Origin: Aquisalimonas sp007126095
GTDB taxonomy: Bacteria; Pseudomonadota; Gammaproteobacteria; Nitrococcales; Aquisalimonadaceae
Direction of reading: 5' to 3'
NCBI RefSeq assembly: GCF_048323695.1
Contig: NZ_JBLWFT010000001.1
Location: forward strand, 806,001-870,000
DNA: 64,000 nt
Shown in pieces: positions 17,679 through 26,428 of the stretch (the stretch's first letter is position 1; each line of letters begins with the position of its first letter). The translations under genes and the position numbers were made by a program. Under the pieces are notes generated by a model that was given only the letters and a program-made list of their open reading frames with translations, was not told the DNA's origin and did not search any database.

Positions 17679-19304
17679 ATGCGATTCCTGCTGGCAAACA
17701 TCCGAAACAAGCTTCTTCTGATCACCGGTGGTGGCACCGCCGTTGTCCTCGCCGCCGTCGCCTTCGGCCTCTGGCAAATGATGGCAAGCATGGCCGGCTA
17801 CGATGAACTCGGGGTGGTGGAGCAACAGGAGAGCGACATCCAGAACATCGCCAGTGATTACAACCGGCAGATCGAAATATGGCGCACCGTGTTGCTGCGC
17901 GGCTTCGAGGACGAGGAGCGCCGGGAGCGTTACTGGGCCGCCTTCGTCGATCAGCATGAACGGGTGCACGCGCAGGCACAGGATCTGCACGGGCGTGTCT
18001 CGGACACCACACTCACGGCGCGGCTGGAGGAGTTCATCAGCGAGCACGAGGCCATGAAAGCCGAGTACAGCGACGCGTATGCGATCTTCCAGGAAACGGC
18101 CGGCGACATCGTCTCGGCAGACGCCTGGGCCACCGGCAGCGGCGAAGCGGCCCAGGCGGCCCTGACCGATCTGCGGCAGACCATGGCCCAGCAACTGGAG
18201 GGTGAGACGGAGTCTGTCAGTGCCCAGGCCGGCAACGCCGTCACCATGACAGTGTTGCTGATTGCCCTCGCTGTCGCCGTGGCGTTCGTCATCTTCCTGC
18301 TGCTGGTGAACCGCATGATCGTCAACCCGGCGACCGCCATGAGGAATGCCCTGCAGCGCATTTCCGAGGGCGATTTCACTAGTGACATTCCCGATTACGG
18401 GGATGACGAGATCGGGCGCATCGGTCACTCGGCGCGGACCATCCAGGACAGCCTTGGCACCATGATCCGCGGCACGGCCCAGGCGGTGGACACGCTCGAC
18501 CACTCCGCCCAGCAACTGGCCAGCACCTCCGAAGAGGCGGCCCAGCGGGCCGAGCATCAGAAGTCGGAGACGGAGAGCCTGGCATCGGCCATGAACGAAA
18601 TGGCCTCCACCGTGGACGAAGTCGCCCGAAACTCCGCCGACGCGTCCCACGCCGCGGAGGACGCGGACACCCGGTCCGGGGACGGTCGCGAGGCGGTGGA
18701 GAGTGTCGCCAATGCCGTCCATGCGCTGGAATCGGAAATGGAGGGGGCGGTGAATGCTGTGCGTTCACTGAACCAGGAGAGTGAATCCATTGGCACCGTG
18801 CTCTCGGTGATCGAATCCATCGCGGAACAGACCAACCTACTCGCGCTGAACGCGGCGATCGAGGCGGCCCGTGCCGGCGATCAGGGGCGCGGTTTCGCCG
18901 TTGTAGCGGACGAAGTGCGCAGCCTGGCGCAACGGACCCAGGGCGCCACCAGGGAGATCCAGGACATGGTCGAACGGGTCCAGAGCGGGACCACGGAGAC
19001 CGCCGGGATGATCGATGAAACCCGTAACCGCACGTCCACCGTCGTGGAGCGGACCCAGCAGGCGGCCAGCAACATCGAGGGGATCGCCGGGGCTGTTGCG
19101 CGGATCCGCGACATGAATCACCAGATCGCCAGTGCAGCCGAGCAACAGAGTTCCACTGCCACGGAGATCAACCAGAACGTGGAGTCCATTCGTTATGTTG
19201 CTGAGCAGAACACCGAGAGCGTTCGCAGCAACCGGGAGTCCAGCGAGGATATCGCCCGCCTCGCCGGAGAATTGCGCGAACAGGTCAAGCGGTTCCGCAC
19301 CTGA
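17679..19304 (+). CDS. Methyl-accepting chemotaxis protein
   Basis: This 541-residue chemoreceptor has TM1 at about residues 11-30, a periplasmic four-helix-type sensor of about 180 residues, TM2 around 192-212 (VLLIALAVAVAFVIFLLLV), a HAMP domain and a cytoplasmic signalling rod. The invariant hairpin tip ESIAEQTNLLALNAAIEAARAG is present and controls CheA through CheW. GGAGG precedes the ATG at 17679; the frame upstream is non-coding. No CheB/CheR-tethering pentapeptide is seen at the C-terminus. The neighbouring binding protein is the most obvious candidate ligand carrier. Confidence 0.95.
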   Translation: MRFLLANIRNKLLLITGGGTAVVLAAVAFGLWQMMASMAGYDELGVVEQQESDIQNIASDYNRQIEIWRTVLLRGFEDEERRERYWAAFVDQHERVHAQAQDLHGRVSDTTLTARLEEFISEHEAMKAEYSDAYAIFQETAGDIVSADAWATGSGEAAQAALTDLRQTMAQQLEGETESVSAQAGNAVTMTVLLIALAVAVAFVIFLLLVNRMIVNPATAMRNALQRISEGDFTSDIPDYGDDEIGRIGHSARTIQDSLGTMIRGTAQAVDTLDHSAQQLASTSEEAAQRAEHQKSETESLASAMNEMASTVDEVARNSADASHAAEDADTRSGDGREAVESVANAVHALESEMEGAVNAVRSLNQESESIGTVLSVIESIAEQTNLLALNAAIEAARAGDQGRGFAVVADEVRSLAQRTQGATREIQDMVERVQSGTTETAGMIDETRNRTSTVVERTQQAASNIEGIAGAVARIRDMNHQIASAAEQQSSTATEINQNVESIRYVAEQNTESVRSNRESSEDIARLAGELREQVKRFRT

Positions 19305-19502
19305 GTCAGGGAGAGTGCTACTCGCGGTTATGCAAGGGGAACCACACACACGACGGCGCCCCCAGGGCGTGACCGCCCCAAGCCCGGTCATGCAAGCGCC
19401 GGATGCTTTCCCTTCGCCGTTCAACGACAGTAGACAACACCCCGCCGCCATCGCAGGCTTCCGCCATGAGACAACCGCTTCTGGATAAGGCGAGAGGGAC
19501 GA

Positions 19503-20006
19503 TTGGTGGAGTACACCCGCAAGCAACCGCTACTTGGCCTGCTGTCACTGGCCGTGCTACTGACAGTCACCGGGTGTACAACCCCGTCGCAGCACGCGCC
19601 GCACCCGGAGCCGGAAAGCGGCGCCGACGATGCTGCGCCCACCGGGCTCGCACAGGCTCTCCACGCGCAGCACGACGCCTGGGCCGGCACGCCCTATCGG
19701 CTGGGCGGCCAGGACCGCTCGGGCATTGACTGCTCCGGGTTCGTGCAGACCACCTTCGAAACCGTGCTTGACCAGTCGCTGCCGCGCACCACCCAGGCAC
19801 AGGCGAGCGTCGGCACTCCGGTCAACCTCGGGGAGATCGAGACGGGCGATCTCCTGTTCTTTCGCACCGGCAAGAAGACCCGCCATGTGGGGATCTACGT
19901 GGAGAAAGGACGGTTCCTGCACGCCTCCACAAGCCAGGGCGTCACGTTCTCCCGCCTGGACGCTCCTTACTGGACGTCCGCGTACTGGATGGCGCGCCGC
20001 CCCTGA
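19503..20006 (+). CDS. NlpC/P60-family lipoprotein endopeptidase
   Basis: This protein of 166-167 residues has a lipoprotein signal with lipobox TVTGC, then an NlpC/P60 domain. The catalytic Cys is in DCSGFVQTTF, the His in RHVGIYVE and the third polar residue in FLHAST. Enzymes of the Spr/NlpC type cut stem-peptide crosslinks of peptidoglycan at the outer membrane's inner face. No ATG is available: the frame begins TTG (19503) followed by GTG (19506), after a GAGAGGGA site. A rare start codon is therefore likely and could hold expression down. It is convergent with a phosphoribosyltransferase gene. Confidence 0.9.
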   Translation: MVEYTRKQPLLGLLSLAVLLTVTGCTTPSQHAPHPEPESGADDAAPTGLAQALHAQHDAWAGTPYRLGGQDRSGIDCSGFVQTTFETVLDQSLPRTTQAQASVGTPVNLGEIETGDLLFFRTGKKTRHVGIYVEKGRFLHASTSQGVTFSRLDAPYWTSAYWMARRP

Positions 20007-20027
20007 GCGGTACTGACGCGGGGCGAC

Positions 20028-20591
20028 CTATTTCAGGTGCGGCGCCAGAATCGCGTGCAGCTCCGGGCGGTTGCTGGCGATCTCCTCCGGCGTCAGCCCT
20101 TCCAGCGAGTGCGGGTACTTCAGCCAGGCGTCGGTTTCATGCAGGTAATACTCGGGAGCCCAGCCCACCTCGTTGCGGGCCGGTTTGTAGTACGGCACGG
20201 CCACACGGATATCGTGGGGAGTGTTCAGCCGCGCCCGCTGACGCAGCTCCTCGATGATGGCCACCACGGAGCGGCCGGTATCGAAGACGTCGTCGACGAT
20301 CAGCAGATCGTCGTCGTGGGTGACGTGCTTGACCAGATAATTGAGCCCGTGCACCCGCACGCTGCGGCTCTGCTGGTCGATGCCGTGATAGGATGACGTC
20401 CGGACGGCGATGTGATCCGTGTGCACGCCGTGGTAATCCAGAAACTCCTGAACGGCGATACCGATGGGTGCGCCGCCGCGCCACACGGCAATCATGAAGG
20501 TGGGCCGGAAACCGGAGTTCAGGATCTGCGCACCGAGCCGGAAGGAGTCCTCCAGCAGGCTCTGCGCGGTGATGTAGTGTTTCTCAGCCAT
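20028..20591 (-). CDS. Phosphoribosyltransferase (purine type), paralogue 1
   Basis: This 187-residue type I phosphoribosyltransferase has the PRPP-binding signature DLLIVDDVFDTGRSV, the substrate-side strand FMIAVWRGGAPIG and a C-terminal YYLHETDAWLKYPHS. Such enzymes attach ribose-5-phosphate to a free base, most likely hypoxanthine, guanine or xanthine. The ATG at 20591 lacks a strong ribosome site. The frame extends upstream across the divergent paralogue's coding strand, which is an artefact. Specificity cannot be told from sequence. It lies 63 bases from the start of its divergent paralogue. Confidence 0.85.
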   Translation of the reverse strand: MAEKHYITAQSLLEDSFRLGAQILNSGFRPTFMIAVWRGGAPIGIAVQEFLDYHGVHTDHIAVRTSSYHGIDQQSRSVRVHGLNYLVKHVTHDDDLLIVDDVFDTGRSVVAIIEELRQRARLNTPHDIRVAVPYYKPARNEVGWAPEYYLHETDAWLKYPHSLEGLTPEEIASNRPELHAILAPHLK

Positions 20592-20654
20592 GGCACCACT
20601 GATGGTCACGAAGGCCGGGCATAATCCCACCAAACGACGCACTCTGGCAAACCA

Positions 20655-21266
20655 TTGACACAGCGAACCACGAAACCCGAAGAAACCGCCCGCCCCCGGC
20701 GCTTCCTGCAGGAGGCGGATCTCATTCAGGATGCCTTCCGGCTTGGCGTACAGGTCTACGAAAGCGGCTTCCGACCGAACTTCATCGTCGGCCTGTGGCG
20801 CGGCGGCAGCGCGGTGGGGATCTACGTGCAGGAGTGCCTGCAGACACTCGGGGTGGAGACGGACCACATCGCCCTGCGCACCTCCTACCAGGGTATGCAC
20901 GACTACGACGCCATGGTGGCCTCTCCGGATGCGAAGATCCGCGTGCACGGCACCCATTATCTGCTGGACAACCTCAACCGGGACGACCGCCTGCTGATCG
21001 TGGACGACGTCTTCGGCACCGGCCACAGCGTGGCCGCCGTGCTGCGACGGCTGAACAACCAGCTCAAGCGCAACATGCCCACGGATACGCGCGTCGCCAC
21101 CCTGTACCAGCGCCCCAGCGCTAACCAGACCGGCATCACGCCGGACTACTGCCAGCACCAGTCGGAAGACTGGCTGGTGTTCCCCTACGAGATGAACGGC
21201 CTGAGCCGGGACGACATCGACCGACACAAGCCGTATCTGGGCACGATTCTGGACAGCGTTCGCTAG
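20655..21266 (+). CDS. Phosphoribosyltransferase (purine type), paralogue 2
   Basis: This 203-residue paralogue of the preceding gene shares RFLQEADLIQDAFRLGVQV, FIVGLWRGGSAVGIYV, the PRPP loop RLLIVDDVFGTGHSV and VFPYEMNGLSRDDI. Asp in the PRPP loop of paralogue 1 (VFDTG) is Gly here (VFGTG), a change in a normally conserved acidic position. The only upstream start is TTG at 20655; the next ATG would remove the catalytic N-terminal half. The pair probably arose by inverted duplication and split base specificity or one partner became regulatory. Confidence 0.8.
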   Translation: MTQRTTKPEETARPRRFLQEADLIQDAFRLGVQVYESGFRPNFIVGLWRGGSAVGIYVQECLQTLGVETDHIALRTSYQGMHDYDAMVASPDAKIRVHGTHYLLDNLNRDDRLLIVDDVFGTGHSVAAVLRRLNNQLKRNMPTDTRVATLYQRPSANQTGITPDYCQHQSEDWLVFPYEMNGLSRDDIDRHKPYLGTILDSVR

Positions 21267-21284
21267 CGCTCCCCGGAACGTCGT

Positions 21285-21956
21285 CTACATCCGCTTGCGG
21301 GACAGGTCGCGATAACGCTCGGCCCAGAACGGCCCCAGGTATTCGGCAACAAGGCCCGGGGCACGCCGGGTGGGCAGCCCCATGTCACTCATGAGCCAGT
21401 CCACGTAGTGGGCACGGTGGCAGGATGTGGCGGTAGAGCCGGAAGCGGCCGTCCGGCAGGATCTCCCGCCTGAGATCATCATCGAGAAACGCCACCCGCT
21501 GGCGCCACCCCGTGCCGCAGATCACCACATCCGCGGCAACCTCTTCCCCTGTGCTCAGGCGCAGCGTCTCGTGAGATGACCGCAACGCGTTTTCCGGCGA
21601 GCGCCGATGCCCCCGGCGTCTGGCTCGAGTGAATGATATCCTCCGCGAAGCGGTCCGCACCGTCAAATGCCGGCACATGCGGCTCCGACAGCACGCCGTT
21701 GCAGACAACGACGAAATCGAACGAGTGCCTCTCCACGGAGGCCCGCTCGCGGACCGGGCGTACGGCAACCTGAAAGCCGCCCCTGCCATCGCCCTCGCCC
21801 GCTTCCTCCCGCGCGACCGCGACTACCTCCGTTGCCGGTCGCAGGCATGGTCGCAGCCCGAAGTGGTCGACGTAGGCGTTCAGGTACGCCCTCACCTGCT
21901 GCGCGGTGGGGAAATCGCCGGTGCGCGTCAGCGTTCGCCCGCCAGTATAGGTGATG
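21285..21956 (-). pseudogene. Decayed flavin-containing monooxygenase
   Basis: Three pieces in different frames read as one FMO/Baeyer-Villiger-type protein. The first has GDFPTAQQVRAYLNAYVDHF, VVVCNGVLSEPHVPAF and LAGKRVAVI; the second EEVAADVVICGTGW and ILPDGRFRLYRH; the third VDWLMSDMGLPTRRAPG. The N-terminal FAD-binding GxGxxG part is gone (a stop lies just before TYTGGRT), the NADP-binding loop after AGKRVAVI is broken, much of the middle is deleted, and two frameshifts near 21600 and 21470 follow. It cannot make a working enzyme. It lies directly downstream of the methyltransferase gene and may once have been co-transcribed with it. Confidence 0.75.
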
Positions 21957-21981
21957 CGCTACACCACGGATGCCACGGTAT

Positions 21982-22785
21982 TCAATGCTCCTTGCGCCGA
22001 CCGACGATCACCAGGTACTCCCGACGAATATGCAGGCCTGCATCGGTGTCGAACTTGGCGTGATACCGGTCCATGGCGTCCTTGAACGCGCTCTGCCGGT
22101 CGGGAGAGAGCTGACTGATCACCTGCTTGATCGGGCCGAACCCGCGGGCGTACCAGCTCCAGGCATCGTCGACGCTGTCGAAATAGTGATGATTGACCCC
22201 CGGCTCGAACCACAGATCGAAATCATCGCCGAGCAGATCGCGCACATGTGCCGGGTCACCCCAGGCGAGCGGCGAAGGATCCGGTGGCGGGGCGTCATCG
22301 AACTCGCCGATCACACCGAAGAAGTCCTGGACGGACCCTCCTGGCTCCCAGACCACGAGCGATAGCCGGCCACCCGGGTGACAGACCCGCCCCAGCTCCC
22401 GCGCCGCCTGCTTCTGGTCGGCGGCAAACATCACCCCGAAGGTCGAGATGATTCCGTCGAAACTGGCATCGGCAAAGGGCAGATCCTCGGCGTCCGCCTG
22501 CCGGAACGTTATCGCCGGCTCCGCATGACCGGACAGCTCCCGGGCCGCGTCAAGCAGCTCGGACGCAATGTCTACCGCAGTCACGCGCGCCCCTAGGCGG
22601 GCGACGTTGCGGGCGGTCCAGCCGGTGCCGGTAGCCACATCCAGTACGTCCTGCCCGGGACCCGGATTCAGCCGCTGAACCGCATGCCCCAGCGCATCGC
22701 CGACACCGAAGCTGATGTTGTCGTAGTCACGCCCGGCCAGACCCCAGACCCGTGCCGGTCCCTCGTGGTGGGGCTTCACTGCCAT
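21982..22785 (-). CDS. Class I SAM-dependent methyltransferase (UbiE-like)
   Basis: This 267-residue methyltransferase has motif I VLDVATGTGWTARNVA, then VTAVDIASELL (motif II acid), FRQADAEDLPFADASFD and CHPGGRLSLVVWEP. The fold matches UbiE/small-molecule methyltransferases. The start MAVKPHHEG follows GGGAGGG seven bases upstream; the longer frame to 22827 runs toward the operator. It is divergent from a TetR regulator across two copies of a 16-base operator, so it is the likely target of that regulator. Its C-terminal half resembles the remnant at 59791-60138. Substrate unknown. Confidence 0.85.
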   Translation of the reverse strand: MAVKPHHEGPARVWGLAGRDYDNISFGVGDALGHAVQRLNPGPGQDVLDVATGTGWTARNVARLGARVTAVDIASELLDAARELSGHAEPAITFRQADAEDLPFADASFDGIISTFGVMFAADQKQAARELGRVCHPGGRLSLVVWEPGGSVQDFFGVIGEFDDAPPPDPSPLAWGDPAHVRDLLGDDFDLWFEPGVNHHYFDSVDDAWSWYARGFGPIKQVISQLSPDRQSAFKDAMDRYHAKFDTDAGLHIRREYLVIVGRRKEH

Positions 22786-22858
22786 TGCGTGCCCTCCCCT
22801 GGTGGAGTGTTGGTGCCGCATAATCACCTCCAGGCGATAACAATCGCCGATTGACGGC

Positions 22859-22895
22859 TAGACCGATCATCATACTATATAGACCGATCGTCATA
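22859..22895. promoter_or_regulatory. Tandem TetR-type operator between divergent genes
   Basis: Two near-identical 16-base sites lie at 22859-22874 (TAGACCGATCATCATA) and 22880-22895 (TAGACCGATCGTCATA). They differ at one base and start 21 bases apart, two helical turns. The half-site TAGACCGATC resembles that of NemR/YxaF-type TetR repressors. ACTATATAGA between them could be the -10 region of either gene. Binding by the adjacent TetR protein would shut off both it and the methyltransferase. Confidence 0.7.
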
Positions 22896-22922
22896 TTTCG
22901 TCAACGATGGTAGAAGAATCCC

Positions 22923-23507
22923 ATGGCAAAGGGCACGAAAGAGCGAATGATCGAGGCCACCGCCCGGCTGATCCAGTTACGGGGTCTGCACGGGGTGAGC
23001 CTGAGCGAGATCCTCAGCGAGAGCGGTGCGCCGCGGGGATCACTGTACTTTCATTTTCCCGGGGGCAAGGAGAGCGTTGTCCTGGCCGCCATGCAGGCCG
23101 GCATCAACGAAGCCACCGAGATTCTCGAGGCGTGCCTGACCGAGGCCACCGACCCGGCCGCCGGTGTCCGCGCCTTCTTCGACGCGGCCGCCGAGGAGAT
23201 GGCGAACACCGAGTACGCCTTCGGCTGCCCGGTCGCCCCGATCATCCTCGACGCGCCCGGCATGGATTCAGAGCTGGCATCCGCGTGCCGGGCCGCCCTG
23301 GATGAATGGACGGCCATGTACCGCAACGCGATGGTCGCGGCGGGTGTTGAGCATGGCCGGGCCGAGCGGCTGGCCCTGACCATCGTGGCGAGCCTTGAGG
23401 GTGCGCTGATCATGGCGCGTGGCGGCCGCGACGCCAGCCTCATTCGCGAGGTCGGCGACGAGATGGGGATGATGGTGAGTCAGGCGCTCACCCCGCCACA
23501 CCACTAA
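22923..23507 (+). CDS. TetR-family repressor (LmrA/YxaF-like)
   Basis: This 194-residue regulator has an N-terminal TetR helix-turn-helix (residues about 8-52: RMIEATARLIQLRGLHGVSL, then GAPRGSLYFHFPGGKE) and a C-terminal ligand domain with FGCPVAPIILDAP, typical of the LmrA/YxaF group. It would bind the tandem 16-base sites between itself and the methyltransferase gene and release them on binding a small, often electrophilic or aromatic, effector. The start is 27 bases after the second operator copy, consistent with autorepression. The decayed monooxygenase downstream of the methyltransferase would once have belonged to the same regulon. Confidence 0.9.
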   Translation: MAKGTKERMIEATARLIQLRGLHGVSLSEILSESGAPRGSLYFHFPGGKESVVLAAMQAGINEATEILEACLTEATDPAAGVRAFFDAAAEEMANTEYAFGCPVAPIILDAPGMDSELASACRAALDEWTAMYRNAMVAAGVEHGRAERLALTIVASLEGALIMARGGRDASLIREVGDEMGMMVSQALTPPHH

Positions 23508-23569
23508 ATTGACACCACACTCTCCACTGGATAACCTTCGCCAGATCATTGACGGTAGAGGGAACTACC

Positions 23570-24214
23570 ATGCTTTCCAGTCGACACGCCTCGGCTGTTG
23601 CCGTTCTGCTTGTTGTTCTGCTCCTGGCATCAGACGCCACCGCGTCCGAAGCCGACTGCAACACGCCTGCCTGCACCTTTACGGCCGATGTGATCCCGCA
23701 CGACGCTCCTGCGATTGATGGCACACATCAATTCGTGATCGGAGAGTTTCACGTGGCCCCGCCGAACGATTGGAAGCGCGTTCACTCCGCGCCTTACAAC
23801 GGGCTGGCAATCTCCTACGAGGACGACGCACGCCTGGGCATCACCCGGCTCGTGGCCGGCGACCTCGAGATTGACCCGGAAACCTTCGAGCAAGCCGATG
23901 CCTCGATGCGGGACTATTACAATATCGTGTTCGAAAACACGGCCGAGGACACGCCGCCCGCACACGGGCCAGAGCGCAGATTGTGGCAGTTCGCCATGGA
24001 CACCAAGCGCCTCCAGTTTCCCGAGGCCACGCAGGCCGTAATCATTGATGGAGAGGACTTCAGAGCGTACAGCGCGGTGATCAACCTCAGTCGCTTCGAC
24101 ACGCGAACGATCATCGTCCACGACGAGGCGCCAGACACCGCGCTGGAGATTCTGGCCTCGGGCCTGGATCAGGAAACGGTCATCAACGTAGCAGCGTCAG
24201 CTCAACTCAGGTAA
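23570..24214 (+). CDS. Exported protein of unknown function
   Basis: This 214-residue protein has a signal peptide (LLVVLLLASDATAS) and a mature N-terminus with two close cysteines (CNTPAC) that could form a disulfide. It shows no transmembrane segment after cleavage. Motifs such as DWKRVHSAPYNGLAISYEDDARLGIT suggest a mixed alpha/beta periplasmic domain. I do not recognise a family. The ATG at 23570 is preceded by AGAGGGA. It is an isolated gene between the TetR gene and a VOC-family gene on the other strand. Confidence 0.6.
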   Translation: MLSSRHASAVAVLLVVLLLASDATASEADCNTPACTFTADVIPHDAPAIDGTHQFVIGEFHVAPPNDWKRVHSAPYNGLAISYEDDARLGITRLVAGDLEIDPETFEQADASMRDYYNIVFENTAEDTPPAHGPERRLWQFAMDTKRLQFPEATQAVIIDGEDFRAYSAVINLSRFDTRTIIVHDEAPDTALEILASGLDQETVINVAASAQLR

Positions 24215-24223
24215 GCACACTAC

Positions 24224-24664
24224 TCATGATTCACTCGCTGGCGGCGTCAGCGACACGTTCCCCTGTTCATCGAGGGACCAGAACGGATTGTGTGCCACCT
24301 CCCAGAGGTGGCCGTCGGGGTCGGCCATGTAGCCTGAATAGCCGCCCCAGAACACCTCCTGCGCGGCCTTGACCAGCCGGCCGCCGGCGCCTTCCGCCAG
24401 GGCAAGCACCCGATCCACCTCGTCGCGGCTGCGGGCGTTGTAGGCCAGCGCGACTCCGGAGAACCCGGAGCCCTCCGCGGGCACGCCGGCATCGGCAGCA
24501 AGCGCCTCGCGCGGGTAAAGCGCGAGAATCAGGCCGTTGAGCTGAAAGAACCGGATATCCTCTTCCGCCGCTCCCAGCGTCCAGCCGACGCCGGTCTCGT
24601 AGAACGCCTGGGCCCGCGCCAGATCACTGACTCCCAGCGTGATCACGCTCATCCGTTGGTCCAT
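24224..24664 (-). CDS. Glyoxalase/VOC-family protein
   Basis: This 146-residue vicinal-oxygen-chelate protein has the two beta-alpha-beta-beta-beta units: VITLGVSDLARAQAFYETGV with FFQLNGLILALYP, and the second half with FWGGYSGYMADPDGHLWEVAHNP. The ending DPDGHLWEV supplies the metal-ligand Glu of the family. The start MDQRMSV has a GGGAG site; 23 extra upstream codons look spurious. Members include glyoxalase I-like, dioxygenase and antibiotic-resistance proteins; nothing here fixes the substrate. Confidence 0.85.
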   Translation of the reverse strand: MDQRMSVITLGVSDLARAQAFYETGVGWTLGAAEEDIRFFQLNGLILALYPREALAADAGVPAEGSGFSGVALAYNARSRDEVDRVLALAEGAGGRLVKAAQEVFWGGYSGYMADPDGHLWEVAHNPFWSLDEQGNVSLTPPASES

Positions 24665-24816
24665 GGTCTCCGTCTCCCTGTGATTTCGGGTTCTCTGGCT
24701 CAAGGGTGTAGACCAAATATGCGGCTGCGGCAACTCGGGTTACTCCCCGCCCACTCCCAGTTTACGGAATCGCTCCACGCCCTCGGAAGGCTCGAAGTCA
24801 TCCAAGCGGTGCCCGG

Positions 24817-26418
24817 TCAGTCCAGGCCCAGTTTCGTCAGGCGGTAGCGGAACTGCCGTACGCTCAGCCCCAGCATCTGCGCGGCCCGGGTCTTGTTGCC
24901 GCGGCTCTGTGCGAGGGCGGAGCGGAGTCGTTCGGCCTCCGAGGGATCGACCCGCTGGTACGGTCGGCCCGACATCGCGGGCTCGGACTCGCCGGCATGC
25001 ACCGTAACGCCCCTCTCTTCATCAGCCGGCGCTTCCGCGTGCACAACATGCACCGCTCCACTGACCACGGACTCGTCGTTCAGGATGTGTTCGATATCCG
25101 CCGCATCGATAGTATCCCCGCGAGCGGTGATGACGGCGCGTTCCATGAGATTCTCGAGCTGCCGGATGTTCCCGGGCCACGGATAGCTCTGCAGCCGTGC
25201 CAGCACCCCCGCCCCGAGGGCAACCTCGCGGTGGTGCCTGGCGTTGAAGCAATCGAGGAAATGCCTAGCGAGCTGCACCACATCCCCGGCGCGCTCTCGC
25301 AACGGCGGCAGGCGAATCGGTACCACGTTGAGGCGATAGAACAGGTCCAGGCGGAACTGTCCGAGATTCACCGCTTCCTGAAGATTGCGATGGGTGGCCG
25401 TGATGATGCGGATATCCACGGAAATGTCGCGGTCGCCCCCGACCCGCTGCACCTTGCGCTCCTGGATCAGGCGCAGCAGCTTGGCCTGCAGCTCGATATC
25501 CATGTCACCGATCTCGTCCAGGAACAGCGTCCCGCCGTCGGCCAGCTCGGCCTTGCCCGGCCGATTCCGCACCGCCCCGGTGAACGCACCGCGTTCATGA
25601 CCGAAGATCTCGGCTTCCAGCAGGGTCGCCGGAATCGCACTGCAGTTGATGCAGATGAAGGGCCCCGATGCCCGAGGGCCCTGCTCGTGGATGTAGCGGG
25701 CAAACCGCTCCTTGCCCGTGCCCGACTCGCCGAGAAGCATGACCGTGGCATCGCTGTACGCCACGCGGCCGGCTTCATCCAGTGTGGAACGCAACTGCGG
25801 GCTGTCGCCCAGAATGCCCTGGTGCTGCTGTTGCCGCGCGAGCGCCTTGCGCAGTGCCTCGTTCTGATCCTCGAGCCAGGCCGTGCGCTGATCCATCAAC
25901 GACCGGATGCGCAGGGTCTGCCCGAGCATCGCGGCAACAATCCGCAGCAGCTGGATGTCGGACTGAAACCCGCGCGACCGCGCGCGCAGTCGATGACACC
26001 CCAATACGCCGATGGGCGTGTCGTCCATCAGAATCGGCACGGCGATGAACGACACCGTCTCGGCCGGCAGCGTTGCCCGGTCGACCGCCCGGAACAGGTG
26101 CTGGGGCTCCGCGTCCACGTCCTGAACCACACAGACCCGGCCGGTGCGCATCACATCGCCGGTGATTCCCTCGCCCAGGCGGTACACGCCCCGGTCACGT
26201 TCCTCGGGGCGCAGACCGTACGAGTAACGGATACGCAGGCGTTGCCCATCGTCGTCCGGCAGCACCACGCGGCCCCGGTTCAGGCCGACCAGCTCCGAGA
26301 GCAGGCGCAGCACGGCCGGGATAGTGGCCTCCGGGCGCAGGGAACGGCCCAGCAACTGGGCCGTTTCCACCAGCACCAGCGACTCGCCGGGGAGTTCGCT
26401 ATCGGTCGTCATGTGCAC
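24817..26418 (-). CDS. NifA-type sigma-54 activator with GAF sensor
   Basis: This 533-residue (or 531 from the third codon) regulator has an N-terminal GAF domain (about 15-170), an AAA+ domain with Walker A GESGTGKE, the sigma-54 contact loop GAFTGA and Walker B GGTLFLDEIGD, then a Fis-type helix-turn-helix at the end (NKTRAAQMLGLSVRQFRYRL). It binds an upstream enhancer and drives sigma-54 promoters by ATP hydrolysis in response to a small molecule or gas held by GAF. It sits 10 bases after the NrtA-like gene in one operon, and two -24/-12 promoters with an enhancer-like site lie upstream. It is therefore the likely master switch of this locus and probably autoregulated. Confidence 0.93.
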   Translation of the reverse strand: MHMTTDSELPGESLVLVETAQLLGRSLRPEATIPAVLRLLSELVGLNRGRVVLPDDDGQRLRIRYSYGLRPEERDRGVYRLGEGITGDVMRTGRVCVVQDVDAEPQHLFRAVDRATLPAETVSFIAVPILMDDTPIGVLGCHRLRARSRGFQSDIQLLRIVAAMLGQTLRIRSLMDQRTAWLEDQNEALRKALARQQQHQGILGDSPQLRSTLDEAGRVAYSDATVMLLGESGTGKERFARYIHEQGPRASGPFICINCSAIPATLLEAEIFGHERGAFTGAVRNRPGKAELADGGTLFLDEIGDMDIELQAKLLRLIQERKVQRVGGDRDISVDIRIITATHRNLQEAVNLGQFRLDLFYRLNVVPIRLPPLRERAGDVVQLARHFLDCFNARHHREVALGAGVLARLQSYPWPGNIRQLENLMERAVITARGDTIDAADIEHILNDESVVSGAVHVVHAEAPADEERGVTVHAGESEPAMSGRPYQRVDPSEAERLRSALAQSRGNKTRAAQMLGLSVRQFRYRLTKLGLD

Positions 26419-26428
26419 ATGCGGTCGG

